Assembly (NCBI GenBank): GCA_027489365.1
Contig: JAIXZV010000164.1
Coordinates: forward strand, 1 to 34,549
Direction of reading: 5' to 3'
DNA: 34,549 bases
Source of the DNA: Sphingomonadales bacterium
GTDB taxonomy: Bacteria > Pseudomonadota > Alphaproteobacteria > Sphingomonadales > Sphingomonadaceae
The notes under the pieces are model-generated. The model was not told where the DNA came from, searched no databases, and was given only the letters and a program-made list of their open reading frames with translations. This document shows positions 16,201-23,970 of this stretch, in pieces. Numbering within the stretch: position 1 is the stretch's first letter; each line of letters begins with the position of its first letter. The position numbers and the translations under genes are program-made.

Positions 16201-18011
16201 CAGGCCGCCAGCGTTTCCCAGAAAGACGTCCCGCCGGCTTTCGCTCCAACGGTTGCCACGCCGATCGACATAGCCAGGCTCACCATGCCGTCGATGCGGT
16301 TAGTGGCTTTGTCCTTTGCGAACATGCGATGCCCCGTCCTGTTCTGGTCATAGACCACGCTCGCCGCGCACATCGTCATGACCGGGTTAGGGTCAATCTC
16401 GATCCGCTGCTCAAGCAGGGCCGCTTCAAGTTTGTTGATGGAATCCGGCATCCAGAGCGCGACTTCGTTTGCGCCGTCCGGCCCGAACTCATCTTTGGAA
16501 ATCACCCGCCGGTTAAAGCCCTGCGGGTGTGTCTCGATCGGCAGACTGACGCCGAGCTCGGCGCACTGCTCGAGCAGCATGGTCATGCCGTAGGGGTCGC
16601 CACCGATCGTCTCCGGGTTGTATCGGGCACAAAGCCCGGCCAGAGCGTCAGCAATCCACGCATACGTGATGCGCGGCCCCGGCACGGCTTCCATGTAGCC
16701 GTCCCGGACCCATACGTCATAAGGCGCCCGATCCCGCAGAGCGCGGTCTCGAAGCGTCGACTGCGGCGTCCAGAACCAAGTCTTTGACGCGAATTTCTGT
16801 TTGTCTTTCGTGCCGTCCAGCAGCCAGGTGAGCGTGAAGGCCGTCAAGTCGCCGGTCTTCGAGAGATCGAGCCCGCCATAGCAGGGGAATCCCCGCTGGC
16901 TTAGGTCGTCCGCATCCACATCACCGAGGCACGCATCCCACACCGCGCGAGAGATCGCGGCCGTGTCGCTATCGGTCCAGCAGCAGAAATTCAGCCGCAA
17001 GACCGTGTTCATATAGGCGCCGATGCCCTTGGCCTCGCGCACCTGTTTCGCCAGATAGTCCGGCTTGATCGTGACCCCTAAAAGCGGATTGGTCTTGATC
17101 CAGCAGGACGGGTCTTCGAGGGCGTCATCGCCCGGATCGAGGGCACAAACGTATCCGAAGTATTCGTCGTCTTCCTTCGTGCCGGCCGCGACCTCGCACG
17201 CATACTGATGCTCATCGAAGCAGGCAGACCGGCGATCCGATCCGCTGTTCGTGATAATGAACGTCAAGGGCTGCTCGCGCGCCTTCTGGCCCGCCTTCAG
17301 CATCCGCAAGACCGAGCCGTCACGGTGTTCGTGGAGCTCGTCCACAAGAGCGCCGTGAGGGCGCGGACCTGACTGCCCGCTTTCCGCCGAGATCGGCCGA
17401 AAGAAAGAGCCCGTCTCGATGTGCGCCAGGTTCCACACCGGGTTAGACCCGGAAGGCGTCAGGCGCTTATGCAACTGCGGCGAGTTTTCCCACATCGCGA
17501 CCGCATCGCGAAACAGGATCATCGCCTGATCTTTTTTTGACGCCGCTGCGTAAACCTCGGCGCTCAATTCACCGTCAGCGACCAGCAGATAGTGGCCGAT
17601 CGCCGCCGCCAGGGGCGACTTGCCGTTGCCCTTGCCCTGCTCGACATAGGCCGTGCGAAACCGCCGCTTGCCGTCGACCTTGCGCTTCCAGCCGAAAAGG
17701 CTGCCAGCGATGAACCATTGCGAAGGGTGCAGCTCGAAAGGCACCCAGCTCGATCCGGTCTGGACGCAGCAAACCAGCCGGCAGAAATCACCGAACCGCT
17801 TTGCCGACGCGAAATCCCAGACAAGGCCCCGCTTGGCCCCGGTCTTCAGATCCTTCAGGTGCCTCGCGCAAGCGTCCCGAACATGCGGGCCGGCCACGAT
17901 CTCCCCTTTCGTCACCGCCTTTGCATAGGCGGTGACCGGATCGTCAGCCGAAGAACTGGTCCGCTTCGTCGCCGGGCGCTTGGCCTTCGGCTTTGATCCG
18001 GCTGCGGGCAC
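16200..18011 (-). CDS. terL: Large terminase subunit
   Basis: A 603-residue packaging ATPase and nuclease. The Walker A motif GKGNGKS lies at residues 126-132, preceded by TAYVEQ. The Walker B region is PHGALVDELHEHRDG, and FIITNSGS is the coupling segment after it. The C-terminal nuclease part starts with YGGLDLSKTGDLTAF, where the first Asp is the expected metal ligand. The start is GTG, 68 bases inside the small terminase gene. The family is the large terminase type usually found with P27-like small subunits. It cuts and pumps DNA at the portal. Confidence 0.95.
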   Translation of the reverse strand: MPAAGSKPKAKRPATKRTSSSADDPVTAYAKAVTKGEIVAGPHVRDACARHLKDLKTGAKRGLVWDFASAKRFGDFCRLVCCVQTGSSWVPFELHPSQWFIAGSLFGWKRKVDGKRRFRTAYVEQGKGNGKSPLAAAIGHYLLVADGELSAEVYAAASKKDQAMILFRDAVAMWENSPQLHKRLTPSGSNPVWNLAHIETGSFFRPISAESGQSGPRPHGALVDELHEHRDGSVLRMLKAGQKAREQPLTFIITNSGSDRRSACFDEHQYACEVAAGTKEDDEYFGYVCALDPGDDALEDPSCWIKTNPLLGVTIKPDYLAKQVREAKGIGAYMNTVLRLNFCCWTDSDTAAISRAVWDACLGDVDADDLSQRGFPCYGGLDLSKTGDLTAFTLTWLLDGTKDKQKFASKTWFWTPQSTLRDRALRDRAPYDVWVRDGYMEAVPGPRITYAWIADALAGLCARYNPETIGGDPYGMTMLLEQCAELGVSLPIETHPQGFNRRVISKDEFGPDGANEVALWMPDSINKLEAALLEQRIEIDPNPVMTMCAASVVYDQNRTGHRMFAKDKATNRIDGMVSLAMSIGVATVGAKAGGTSFWETLAA

Positions 18012-18420
18012 TCGGGGTCATCCCAAATTCGGCGGCATAACGAACCATGTCCGACGCCGCCTTGTTGGCGATGCCGACCAAAGGATTCTGGATCGCGTTG
18101 CCGTTTGTAGTTTCAACCAGCAGCCCGCCCGTTTCCGGGTTGGCTGCGGCCGCGCGTGAAAGCGCCCGCTCCGCCTGAATCCAGCGGCCATATGCCTGGC
18201 AATAAGCAGCCAGCGGGCTCCGATCGACTTCGGACAGAGTTCCCGCCCGATACAGCCGCTCGGCCACCCGGCCCCATTCCATTTTGGCGTCGTCAGACAG
18301 CTCGGCCGGCGGTGTCGGGATGGAGAGCGCGTGCTTGGGCTCGGCCTTGTTGAGAGGCCGCTTTCCGGCGTTCCCAGAGACCAGTTTCAGGTGGGTAGGC
18401 TTCGGCTTGCGGCCGCGCAT
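17944..18420 (-). CDS. terS: Small terminase subunit (P27 family)
   Basis: A protein of 158 residues from the ATG I prefer (opening MRGRKPKPTHLKLVSGNAGK); an ATG eight codons upstream is also possible. The opening RGRKPKPT.LKLVSGNAGKRPLN is the classical start of P27-family small terminases, and the following PPAELSDDAKMEWGRVAERL and TEVDR-like, LAAYCQAYGRW segments also fit. It recognises the packaging site and hands DNA to the large subunit. A perfect dyad sits 33-48 bases upstream of this start. The 3' end overlaps the large terminase gene by 68 bases. Confidence 0.92.
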   Translation of the reverse strand: MRGRKPKPTHLKLVSGNAGKRPLNKAEPKHALSIPTPPAELSDDAKMEWGRVAERLYRAGTLSEVDRSPLAAYCQAYGRWIQAERALSRAAAANPETGGLLVETTNGNAIQNPLVGIANKAASDMVRYAAEFGMTPSARSRIKAEGQAPGDEADQFFG

Positions 18421-18444
18421 TTCACTAACCGACTGTAATTTCAA

Positions 18445-18563
18445 GGATTTCGGGGGATTTTAATCCCCGGTCGCAATTTCGCGGCGGTGTGTGCGAAACC
18501 TCAACGCCGGTGCTCAGCAGAGGGTGCCCAAACATTTACCCGCCCCCTACCCTTACGTCAGCG
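18445..18563. other. Non-coding gap upstream of small terminase (candidate cos region)
   Basis: This gap of 119 bases holds no gene. It contains a perfect inverted repeat GGGGATT-TT-AATCCCC and a C/A-rich stretch near the far end (ACCCGCCCCCTACCC). In HK97-type phages with an HNH gene next to the terminase, the cos site lies in such a gap. The assignment is by analogy only. Confidence 0.35.
18453..18468. repeat. Perfect inverted repeat upstream of terS
   Basis: GGGGATT at 18453-18459 pairs with AATCCCC at 18462-18468 around a 2-base loop, about 33 bases upstream of the terS start. Perfect arms with so short a loop suggest a dimeric protein site and not an RNA terminator; no T-run follows on the coding strand. 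Confidence 0.5.
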
Positions 18564-19151
18564 TCAGAACAGATTGAGCTGACCAGCGGCGCGAGCGCCC
18601 TTATTCAGATTGCAGCGGCGACACAGAAGCTGGGTGTTGCGATAGGTATGCTCACCGCCGCGTGAAATCGGCACGATGTGGTCAAGCTCTGGCGCATTGT
18701 CGGCAAACAGACCGCGCAACTTGCGAGGCGTCTTGACCTTGCAGCTTTGACACTTCCAACCGTCGCGAGTGAACACGACGAACGGGTCCACCGCGTCAGT
18801 GACCACCCCGCGCCGCCTTGCACGACGCCGGCTCTCATACTTCGGATCGCGTGTTGGCTTCCAACCCCGCGCCCTGGCGCGCTTGCGCTCCATTGAGCGC
18901 GTGCAAGCCTCAGAGCATGTGCGGGCGTTGATCCTCATATGCGCGAGTGATGCCCCACATCGCACACAGTTAGGCACGACGCGCTGCGGTCGGCGCGCTG
19001 CATAGTATGCAACCCGATACCGCTTAGCCGCCTCTTCGGCGCACTCTGGCCTGCAATACTTCCCTTGCTTGACCTTCACAGTCAGAAAGGATGCGCCACA
19101 AATCTTGCATTGACGCGGTTGCCGTTGCTCGGCACCACTGCCTGTAGCCAT
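18564..19151 (-). CDS. HNH endonuclease with N-terminal zinc fingers
   Basis: The ATG chosen has AGGTAAGG upstream and gives 195 residues. There are two N-terminal CxxC zinc modules (CKICGASF...YCRPEC and CVRCGASL...TCSEAC), then a basic linker (RARARGWKPTRDPKYESRRR), and an HNH core with CQSC, the catalytic APELDHIVPISRGGEH and a final QLLCRRCNLNKGAR. The last Cys pair and the Asp-His are the standard metal site. Free-standing HNH enzymes of this type can be homing endonucleases, but HNH proteins beside terminase also help packaging. It lies between a second, smaller HNH gene and terS. Confidence 0.85.
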   Translation of the reverse strand: MATGSGAEQRQPRQCKICGASFLTVKVKQGKYCRPECAEEAAKRYRVAYYAARRPQRVVPNCVRCGASLAHMRINARTCSEACTRSMERKRARARGWKPTRDPKYESRRRARRRGVVTDAVDPFVVFTRDGWKCQSCKVKTPRKLRGLFADNAPELDHIVPISRGGEHTYRNTQLLCRRCNLNKGARAAGQLNLF

Positions 19152-19248
19152 GTCGAACCTTACCTGTTCGCTTTGGTTAGGCCCGGCTCGGTGTTGCAAG
19201 CACCTTGTCGGGCCGAATGATTCTAGGTCGTTTGCCGTTTCTGGCAAC

Positions 19249-19557
19249 TCATTCCAGCGGCCATCCGTCGACACCAACCCCGATGGATCGGCCTAGGTGC
19301 TCTTCCCGCTGTTTAGTCGCGGAATGATGGGTATCGCACAACGATCTCAGCGGACCTTCAAAGAGGTCGCGATTCCCGCGATGCGGCTTCTCATGGTCCG
19401 CGACAGTGGCCGGCGTCAGGACGCCTTGCCGCTCGCACATCCAGCAGAGCGGGTGCTCGGCGAGCTGGGCGAGGCGGCGTCGGCGCCAGGCTGCGGTCTT
19501 GTAGAGTGAGCGGTAAGCCAGGGCCTCGGGGCTGCGGTCGTCACGTCGAGGCTTCAT
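19249..19557 (-). CDS. Small HNH endonuclease (packaging-associated type)
   Basis: From the ATG opening MKPRRDDRSPEALAYRSLYK the protein has 102 residues. It has the canonical pattern of HNH proteins near terminases: SLYKTAAWRRRRLAQLAEHP, LCWMCERQGVLTPATVADHE, KPHRGNRDLFEGPLRSLCDT and HHSATKQREEHLG. The CxxC, the D-H pair, the N and the final C..HH give a complete metal site. In HK97 the similar gp74 lies beside the cos site and takes part in packaging. I therefore expect it to work with the terminase. The longer reading with 54 more residues upstream is less likely because it crosses the repeat region. Confidence 0.87.
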   Translation of the reverse strand: MKPRRDDRSPEALAYRSLYKTAAWRRRRLAQLAEHPLCWMCERQGVLTPATVADHEKPHRGNRDLFEGPLRSLCDTHHSATKQREEHLGRSIGVGVDGWPLE

Positions 19558-19702
19558 AGGTATTCCGGCGTTCGCTGCGTTTGCGATATGGTGCGCGGTG
19601 TTTGTGCTGCGTGCCGGAAACACGAAACCCGGCGCACCTTTCGGGGCCGGGCTTGATATGGGCGAGCAATCCAATCGAACTGATTTACTAGGGGTAAACC
19701 GG

Positions 19703-19716
19703 ATTATTTTCGGGCG
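19703..19716. repeat. Direct repeat copy 1 (ATTATTTTCGGGCG)
   Basis: First of two identical 14-base copies spaced 31 bases start to start. On the leftward strand it reads CGCCCGAAAATAAT. It is a candidate activator, terminase or regulator site upstream of the packaging genes. Confidence 0.6.
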
Positions 19717-19733
19717 CAAGACAGGGAATGCGA

Positions 19734-19747
19734 ATTATTTTCGGGCG
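19734..19747. repeat. Direct repeat copy 2 (ATTATTTTCGGGCG)
   Basis: Second identical copy, 17 bases after the end of the first. It lies closest to the early side of the gap, seven bases from the end of the small early gene. Confidence 0.6.
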
Positions 19748-19753
19748 TGCTAT

Positions 19754-20092
19754 TCACTGCGGCGACGGCAGAGGCTTCCAGCCTGCCAAATCATCGTGAT
19801 CCATCATGTCACTTTCAGGGTATAGGTGGAACTTGCCCGCTTGGCCGAGTGAATTGTGGACCCCTATAATCGGCGCATTCTCGCCGAAGACGCAGTTCAC
19901 AAATGCGCCCGAGCGCACGCGGCAATACTCAAAATCCGCTGGGTCCGCGTCTTCCGGTTCGACATCATCTGAATAGGGCGTGCGATAAACTAAGCATTTG
20001 CTCACCTGATCCGGGAGTCGGGCCACTCTGTCCTCGACAAAAATGCCGAGAAGGATCTTTGTTTTTCGTTCGCGAACCAGCCAAACGCCCAT
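19754..20092 (-). CDS. Hypothetical early protein, 112 residues
   Basis: I place the start at MGVWLVRERKTKILLGIFVE, which follows TAAGG. The protein has a region with an acidic stretch (DDVEPEDADPADFEYCRV) and a C-terminal HNSLGQAGKFHLYPESDMMD with a few hydrophobic residues. No motif or family is recognised. It is the last small gene before the late-gene gap and is transcribed with the leftward early genes. The gene is real by codon use and conserved spacing but has no visible function. Confidence 0.6.
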   Translation of the reverse strand: MGVWLVRERKTKILLGIFVEDRVARLPDQVSKCLVYRTPYSDDVEPEDADPADFEYCRVRSGAFVNCVFGENAPIIGVHNSLGQAGKFHLYPESDMMDHDDLAGWKPLPSPQ

Positions 20093-20161
20093 TGCCAAAA
20101 CCTTACGCTGCCCTGTCCATCTCGGCAATCGGGCCGGCGCTCCAAGCCGTTCGGCCCATGC

Positions 20162-20524
20162 TCAAGACGATGACCGCTGGGCTTCTAGCCATGCCTGTGC
20201 GGCGTCTATCTCTTCAGGGCATATCGCGCCTTTGTTGCGGGGAAGGTCATATATTTGCCGCCCTTCAACCGCCCGATACATGTCTTCTCCCCGAGGCTCC
20301 ATAGTCCATTCGCCGAAACCGAACGAATCTTCGGGTCTCTTGGATTGTCTCTCAGGGGTGGCTAGGAGGCCGCCATTCCGCACAGGCGAATAAATCAAAT
20401 TTCTAAATGCGCGAGAACTGACGCCCATATCGCTTAGCATCTGCATCAAGCTGTCGAGGCTATCGGCCGAAAAGAAGCCATAAACCGCGCCGTCTTTCTT
20501 GTGGCTCACAAGGTATCCGACCAT
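20162..20524 (-). CDS. Hypothetical early protein, 120 residues
   Basis: The chain opens MVGYLVSHKKDGAVYGFFSA and has a central NLIYSPVRNGGLLATPERQS, then a hydrophilic section FGFGEWTMEPRGEDMYRAVE and a C-terminal EIDAAQAWLEAQ helix. I recognise no domain. The pattern is of a soluble small regulator or inhibitor, but this is not shown. It sits between a replication-linked protein and another hypothetical gene in the leftward early operon, with gaps of 29 and 69 bases. Confidence 0.65.
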   Translation of the reverse strand: MVGYLVSHKKDGAVYGFFSADSLDSLMQMLSDMGVSSRAFRNLIYSPVRNGGLLATPERQSKRPEDSFGFGEWTMEPRGEDMYRAVEGRQIYDLPRNKGAICPEEIDAAQAWLEAQRSSS

Positions 20525-20553
20525 CCCGAGACCTTTTCTTTCAACGCCGCTTC

Positions 20554-21102
20554 CTAAGCCGCCCTGTCCATTTCCGCAATCGGGACGCGCTCTGTGTTGA
20601 GGCTGGAAGCTATGGCCGAGAGGCCCCGATCCTTCATGCTATAGCACAGCCCTTGGTGAATGACCGGCAGGTTAGCAGCTCGCAGGCGCTTGCGGATCGT
20701 GTTCGGAAACCCGTGCGACCTAATGGCCTTGAAGTGCGTGAACGTGACGAGGCACAGCCTCATCGTCTCATCGGCCAGGTAGCAGGCAGGCCACCAGAAC
20801 GCTTCCTCTGCGCGTTGAATGCTGTCCGTCGGCGGGAGTCCCTTGCCCCATGACAGGGGCACCGGCTTGATAAGAAGGCCGGTCTTGGGATCATAGAACC
20901 CCTCCAGCTTCAACCGCTCGTGCATACCGCGCAGAATGTCGATCCGGTCTTCCTCGGTGCGGATGTATTGCGGAACGTCGGATGCGATCGTGCGGAGGCG
21001 CATCGGGGCTGACGTGCTGCGATCCATGACGCGGAACGCTTCGGTCAGGCGGTGTTGAACCATCGCCTTTGTCCAAGTGGGGCGGATAGGGGCGTAGATC
21101 AT
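20554..21102 (-). CDS. Replication-linked hypothetical protein (perhaps DUF6362-like)
   Basis: A protein of 182 residues whose start overlaps the stop of the upstream gene (ATGA). It has TWTKAMVQHRLTEAFRVMDR near the start and later QRAEEAFWWPACYLADETMR, HFKAIRSHGFPNTIRKRLRA with a closing NTERVPIAEMDR. This layout resembles DUF6362-type proteins near phage replication genes, in which a helical region with W...L....LVW..A...W..I appears, but the match is loose. The C-terminal basic part could be a helix-turn-helix. It belongs to the DUF1376-helicase operon. Confidence 0.55.
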   Translation of the reverse strand: MIYAPIRPTWTKAMVQHRLTEAFRVMDRSTSAPMRLRTIASDVPQYIRTEEDRIDILRGMHERLKLEGFYDPKTGLLIKPVPLSWGKGLPPTDSIQRAEEAFWWPACYLADETMRLCLVTFTHFKAIRSHGFPNTIRKRLRAANLPVIHQGLCYSMKDRGLSAIASSLNTERVPIAEMDRAA

Positions 21103-21311
21103 GAGCCCACCTTCATGCGATCGACAGAGTTGAGCTGAATGCTTGTGGCACCGATCTCGGCCTGGCGCTCAATCGCAGCCATTTTGGCTTCCATTGACGC
21201 CTTAAAGCGGGATAGCGATTCCTCGGCTTGGCGGGCCCGGACCTCGATCTTTCGCATGATCGCTGCCTCGGACCAGAACAGGCCGAGTTTTCGGCTCATC
21301 GTGAATTTCAT
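21099..21311 (-). CDS. Small coiled-coil protein
   Basis: A 70-residue protein whose ATG overlaps the stop of the DUF1376 gene (ATGA) and whose stop overlaps the next start. It reads MKFTMSRKLGLFWSEAAIMR and continues as a charged helix (RKIEVRARQAEESLSRFKAS, MEAKMAAIERQAEIG) with a heptad pattern. No domain is known. The tight overlap suggests it is a real translated gene that acts with the replication proteins. Confidence 0.65.
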   Translation of the reverse strand: MKFTMSRKLGLFWSEAAIMRKIEVRARQAEESLSRFKASMEAKMAAIERQAEIGATSIQLNSVDRMKVGS

Positions 21312-22228
21312 GCGGCCCTCGTTTCGATGTGCGCGACGTCTTCGGCAGTCAGGCAGCAGCCGGCCTCGCCAGGGCGTGGACCCCATGCGTCAGGCCAATG
21401 GCCCCGCGCCCATGCGTCCACCCGCTTGCGGCGGTCCATGGCGTGGAGCGGCTTTGGCGCGGCAGGTTGGGCGCCCTTGGGCACGATCGGGCCTGCCATG
21501 CGCCGATCCCGGTTTCCCATGGCGATCTTGCGCCAGTAGCCCGGCGTGGACGGCAGCGCCCCGCCCGCTTTCGTGGCGAGAGCCGGCGCGACGTCGGCCA
21601 TCCAGTCGCAACCTTGCGCGATCCAGCTCTCGACCTCGGCAACTAGAGGCCCGCAAAGCGAGGGCTGCAATTCGCCCAGCGCCTTGACCCCGATTGCGGC
21701 CGCGATCCGGTTTGCGAAAAGCTGGCGCTCTGACCTCCCATCGCCCTGCCCCACACCCAGACCGGGCTCTGGCGCGCGAGGATTAGCTCCCATGGTGGGA
21801 GTGATCTCTTTCTGGCTTTGGTTCTGGTTCTGGAAGATGGCAGGGTTTTGCTGTGGCAAAATCCTAGCATTTGCCAAGGCCCGGTCTTTATCTTTCAAAG
21901 CCTTAGCGTGACCGCCCTTGCTTCCAGCCTCGGCGCGAGCCAGGGACTTTCCTTCGACTTTTTCGAGGGCGCGGAGCAGCTTGGGGTGGGTCCAGCCATG
22001 ATCGGTCGGCGTCAGGAACGCCATCACATCGGTGCGGATCGTTTTCCATTTCGATGCGGCTAGGCGGCAGACGCGGGCGAGCTTGGCCTCGTCGGCGGGG
22101 AGATAGCCCCCCTTGTTCCACATGGTGCAGAGAAGCAGCATGTAGGCCCCGACCTGTTCACAGGTGAGGTCTTGCGTGTCCCCGAGGAAGTCGGAGACAT
22201 AAAACTCCATGTAAGGCCGGCGGCTCAA
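21308..22228 (-). CDS. DUF1376 replication-initiator-like protein
   Basis: A protein of 306 residues. Residues 1-90 carry the DUF1376 pattern: PYMEFYVSDFLGDTQDLTCE, QVGAYMLLLCTMWNKGGYLP and LARVCRLAASKWKTIRTDVM. The region after is low-complexity (NQNQSQKE) and the C-terminal half has a second folded part with WIAQGCDWMADVAPALATKA and TPGYWRKIAM, as in phage replication proteins of this layout. In alphaproteobacterial phages this gene usually precedes DnaB and is believed to initiate replication or load the helicase. The gene overlaps the helicase end by four bases. Confidence 0.85.
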   Translation of the reverse strand: MSRRPYMEFYVSDFLGDTQDLTCEQVGAYMLLLCTMWNKGGYLPADEAKLARVCRLAASKWKTIRTDVMAFLTPTDHGWTHPKLLRALEKVEGKSLARAEAGSKGGHAKALKDKDRALANARILPQQNPAIFQNQNQSQKEITPTMGANPRAPEPGLGVGQGDGRSERQLFANRIAAAIGVKALGELQPSLCGPLVAEVESWIAQGCDWMADVAPALATKAGGALPSTPGYWRKIAMGNRDRRMAGPIVPKGAQPAAPKPLHAMDRRKRVDAWARGHWPDAWGPRPGEAGCCLTAEDVAHIETRAA

Positions 22229-23658
22229 AGAATCGCCCCCCGATCGCGGATTGAGCCGGTGGCGACGTCGATGTCGACCACATCATGGCCGCTGTCTCCG
22301 CCCCTTAGCTTTGCGCAGTGGACTTCGAGATCATGCTCGCAGGCGTCCATCGCCGCGCGGTAGTCGGCAGGCGCCATCACGGCGGCCTTCTGCTTCAGAT
22401 AATACGCTTCCCGATACATCAGCAGCACCGCGTCAGCGTCTTGCTCGATCGCCCCGGATTCGCGGAGGTCGGAGAGAACAGGCCGCTTGTCTTCCCGGCC
22501 CTCGACGCCGCGATTGAGCTGGCTGACGCCAAGAACCACGCAGCCGATCTCCTTCGCCATGCCCTTCATGGCGTTCGAAATGTCGGTCATTTCGGCAACC
22601 TTGTTGCCCCGGCGATCCTGATCGGTGGCGACGAGGCCGATGTGGTCGACCACGATCAAGCCGAGCCGTAACCCCTGCCGCTCTGCCTCGGCCTTCGCCT
22701 GGCGCGCGCGGGCGCGGATTTCGGAGATCTTCAGGCCGGGGCGGTCGTCAATGACCAGAGGCCAATCGGCAAACGCCGCTGCCGCGTCCGCAAGGTGGCC
22801 CTTGTTGCCGGCCAAAACCTTTGACTTGCGAATACTGGAATACCAGACCGAGGCGCCAGCATCGCGCGCGAGGTCGCACATGATGCGAGCCCCTGTCTCT
22901 GCCGCCGTCATTTCGAGCTCGAAGGCCAGCACCGCCACGCCGCGCTCGCAGGCAGTGCGGATCATGCGTGTGGCAAACAGGCTCTTGCCCATGCCGGGGC
23001 GGCCGGCGGCGACAATGAACTCGCCGGGCATGAAACCGCCCGTCCGATCGTCAATCTCCTTGACGCCGACATACACCGCATCCCGCTCCGCTGTTGAAGG
23101 GTTGAAGGCGCGGTCTAAGACCGCTTGGGCGACTTCAAGCATCGTCTGGCCCTTGGGTGCCGAGCCCGAGCGCGTCACGCCCTGCAAGGCTTCCACCGTG
23201 CGGGCAACCATATCGGCGGGCGTGTCATCGACCGGCGCGTCGACGGCATCATTGATGCTGGCGTCCATGATGGCGATCAGGCGGCGCCGCTGGGCCAGGT
23301 AGCGCATGACGTCACCCAGCGCCTCGGCATCGCCGGGACGGTGTGCAGCCATGATCGCCATTTCGTTCAAGTCGCCTTCCATGCCTGCATCCGGCAGCCC
23401 GGCCGCATCACGGATAGACCGCAAGGCAGAGATCACGCTGAAGGCCGAGACCGATCGGCCGGCGCCGCGCATACCCTCGATGATGCGCCAGACGTGCCCA
23501 TAGCTCTCGAAAAAGAAATCCTCGTCCGTGATCCGGCCGAGCATCGGCAGCAGATCAGGCCGGGCCATGCCGATGCCCAAGACCGCCTGCTCGATTTCAG
23601 CGTCGTGCGGCCAGCGCGCGAGATCGGCTTCGCTCTGGTGCTGCGTGTCGGGGCTCAT
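22225..23658 (-). CDS. Replicative DNA helicase (DnaB family)
   Basis: From the ATG that overlaps the upstream stop (ATGA) the protein has 477 residues. The N-terminal domain has EIEQAVLGIGMARPDLLPML. The RecA-like domain has Walker A GRPGMGKS (residues 219-226), Walker B near LGLIVVDHIGLV and the helicase motif VLGVSQLNRGVEGREDKRPV with LSDLRESGAIEQDADAVLLM, the DnaB H4 motif with its Q and R. It unwinds DNA at the phage replication fork. It is a free phage copy and lacks an obvious primase partner in the window. Confidence 0.93.
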   Translation of the reverse strand: MSPDTQHQSEADLARWPHDAEIEQAVLGIGMARPDLLPMLGRITDEDFFFESYGHVWRIIEGMRGAGRSVSAFSVISALRSIRDAAGLPDAGMEGDLNEMAIMAAHRPGDAEALGDVMRYLAQRRRLIAIMDASINDAVDAPVDDTPADMVARTVEALQGVTRSGSAPKGQTMLEVAQAVLDRAFNPSTAERDAVYVGVKEIDDRTGGFMPGEFIVAAGRPGMGKSLFATRMIRTACERGVAVLAFELEMTAAETGARIMCDLARDAGASVWYSSIRKSKVLAGNKGHLADAAAAFADWPLVIDDRPGLKISEIRARARQAKAEAERQGLRLGLIVVDHIGLVATDQDRRGNKVAEMTDISNAMKGMAKEIGCVVLGVSQLNRGVEGREDKRPVLSDLRESGAIEQDADAVLLMYREAYYLKQKAAVMAPADYRAAMDACEHDLEVHCAKLRGGDSGHDVVDIDVATGSIRDRGAIL

Positions 23659-23966
23659 GCCGCCATCCGTTGCGCGCTCTGCTTCCGTTCGGCCCATGCA
23701 GCCGGTGACAGGTCGATCGCCCTCGGCCGGCGCGGAAGCGTGACTATCCACCCCCGCTCGATCGCCGTTTGCACAAGCGCGGCCACGCGGCTTTTGGATT
23801 TGAGATTCAGCACCGCCATGAGGTCTTCAAACGAAGCCCCAATGCCATGCTTCTCGATGTGCGCGGCAATCGCGTCGACCAGATCCTTTGTCCGCTGGGT
23901 GAGCGGCATCAAAGTGACGGCAGCGGCCTCGCCGCAGTGAGGGCAGATAAAATAAGGGGCGGTCAT
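23655..23966 (-). CDS. LexA-like winged-helix DNA-binding protein, no protease domain
   Basis: A 103-residue protein. Residues 1-18 have a zinc-like FICPHCGEAA. Then comes a LexA N-terminal winged-helix pattern: LTQRTKDLVDAIAAHIEKHG, IGASFEDLMAVLNLKSKSRV and AALVQTAIERGWIVTLPRRP, with RAIDLS, the classical end of that domain. The LexA latch and autoprotease domain are absent. It may act as a small repressor or regulator in the early operon. I chose this start because an upstream extension would run through the neighbouring gene in another frame. It lies four bases from the GcrA-like gene. Confidence 0.75.
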   Translation of the reverse strand: MTAPYFICPHCGEAAAVTLMPLTQRTKDLVDAIAAHIEKHGIGASFEDLMAVLNLKSKSRVAALVQTAIERGWIVTLPRRPRAIDLSPAAWAERKQSAQRMAA

Positions 23967-23970
23967 CGGC

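Larger units (their letters stand above)
19558..19753. promoter_or_regulatory. Non-coding region with candidate late promoter/binding sites
   Basis: A gap of 196 bases between the early and late leftward genes. It holds two exact 14-base direct repeats, ATTATTTTCGGGCG, with a repeat unit of 31 bases (three helical turns), and AT-rich tracts that stand out in this GC-rich genome. A promoter for the morphogenetic genes is likely here. I see no convincing gene. Confidence 0.5.

Noticed and set aside
14851..16353. A long rightward open frame of 500 codons across the portal and large terminase genes
   Set aside because: It is a mirror frame of the portal gene. The leftward frame encodes a clear portal protein with family motifs, and the rightward product is arginine-rich and low-complexity.
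23125..23940. A rightward open frame over the helicase N-terminus
   Set aside because: The leftward DnaB-type gene has Walker motifs and the LexA-like gene follows by coupling. The rightward frame has no such support.
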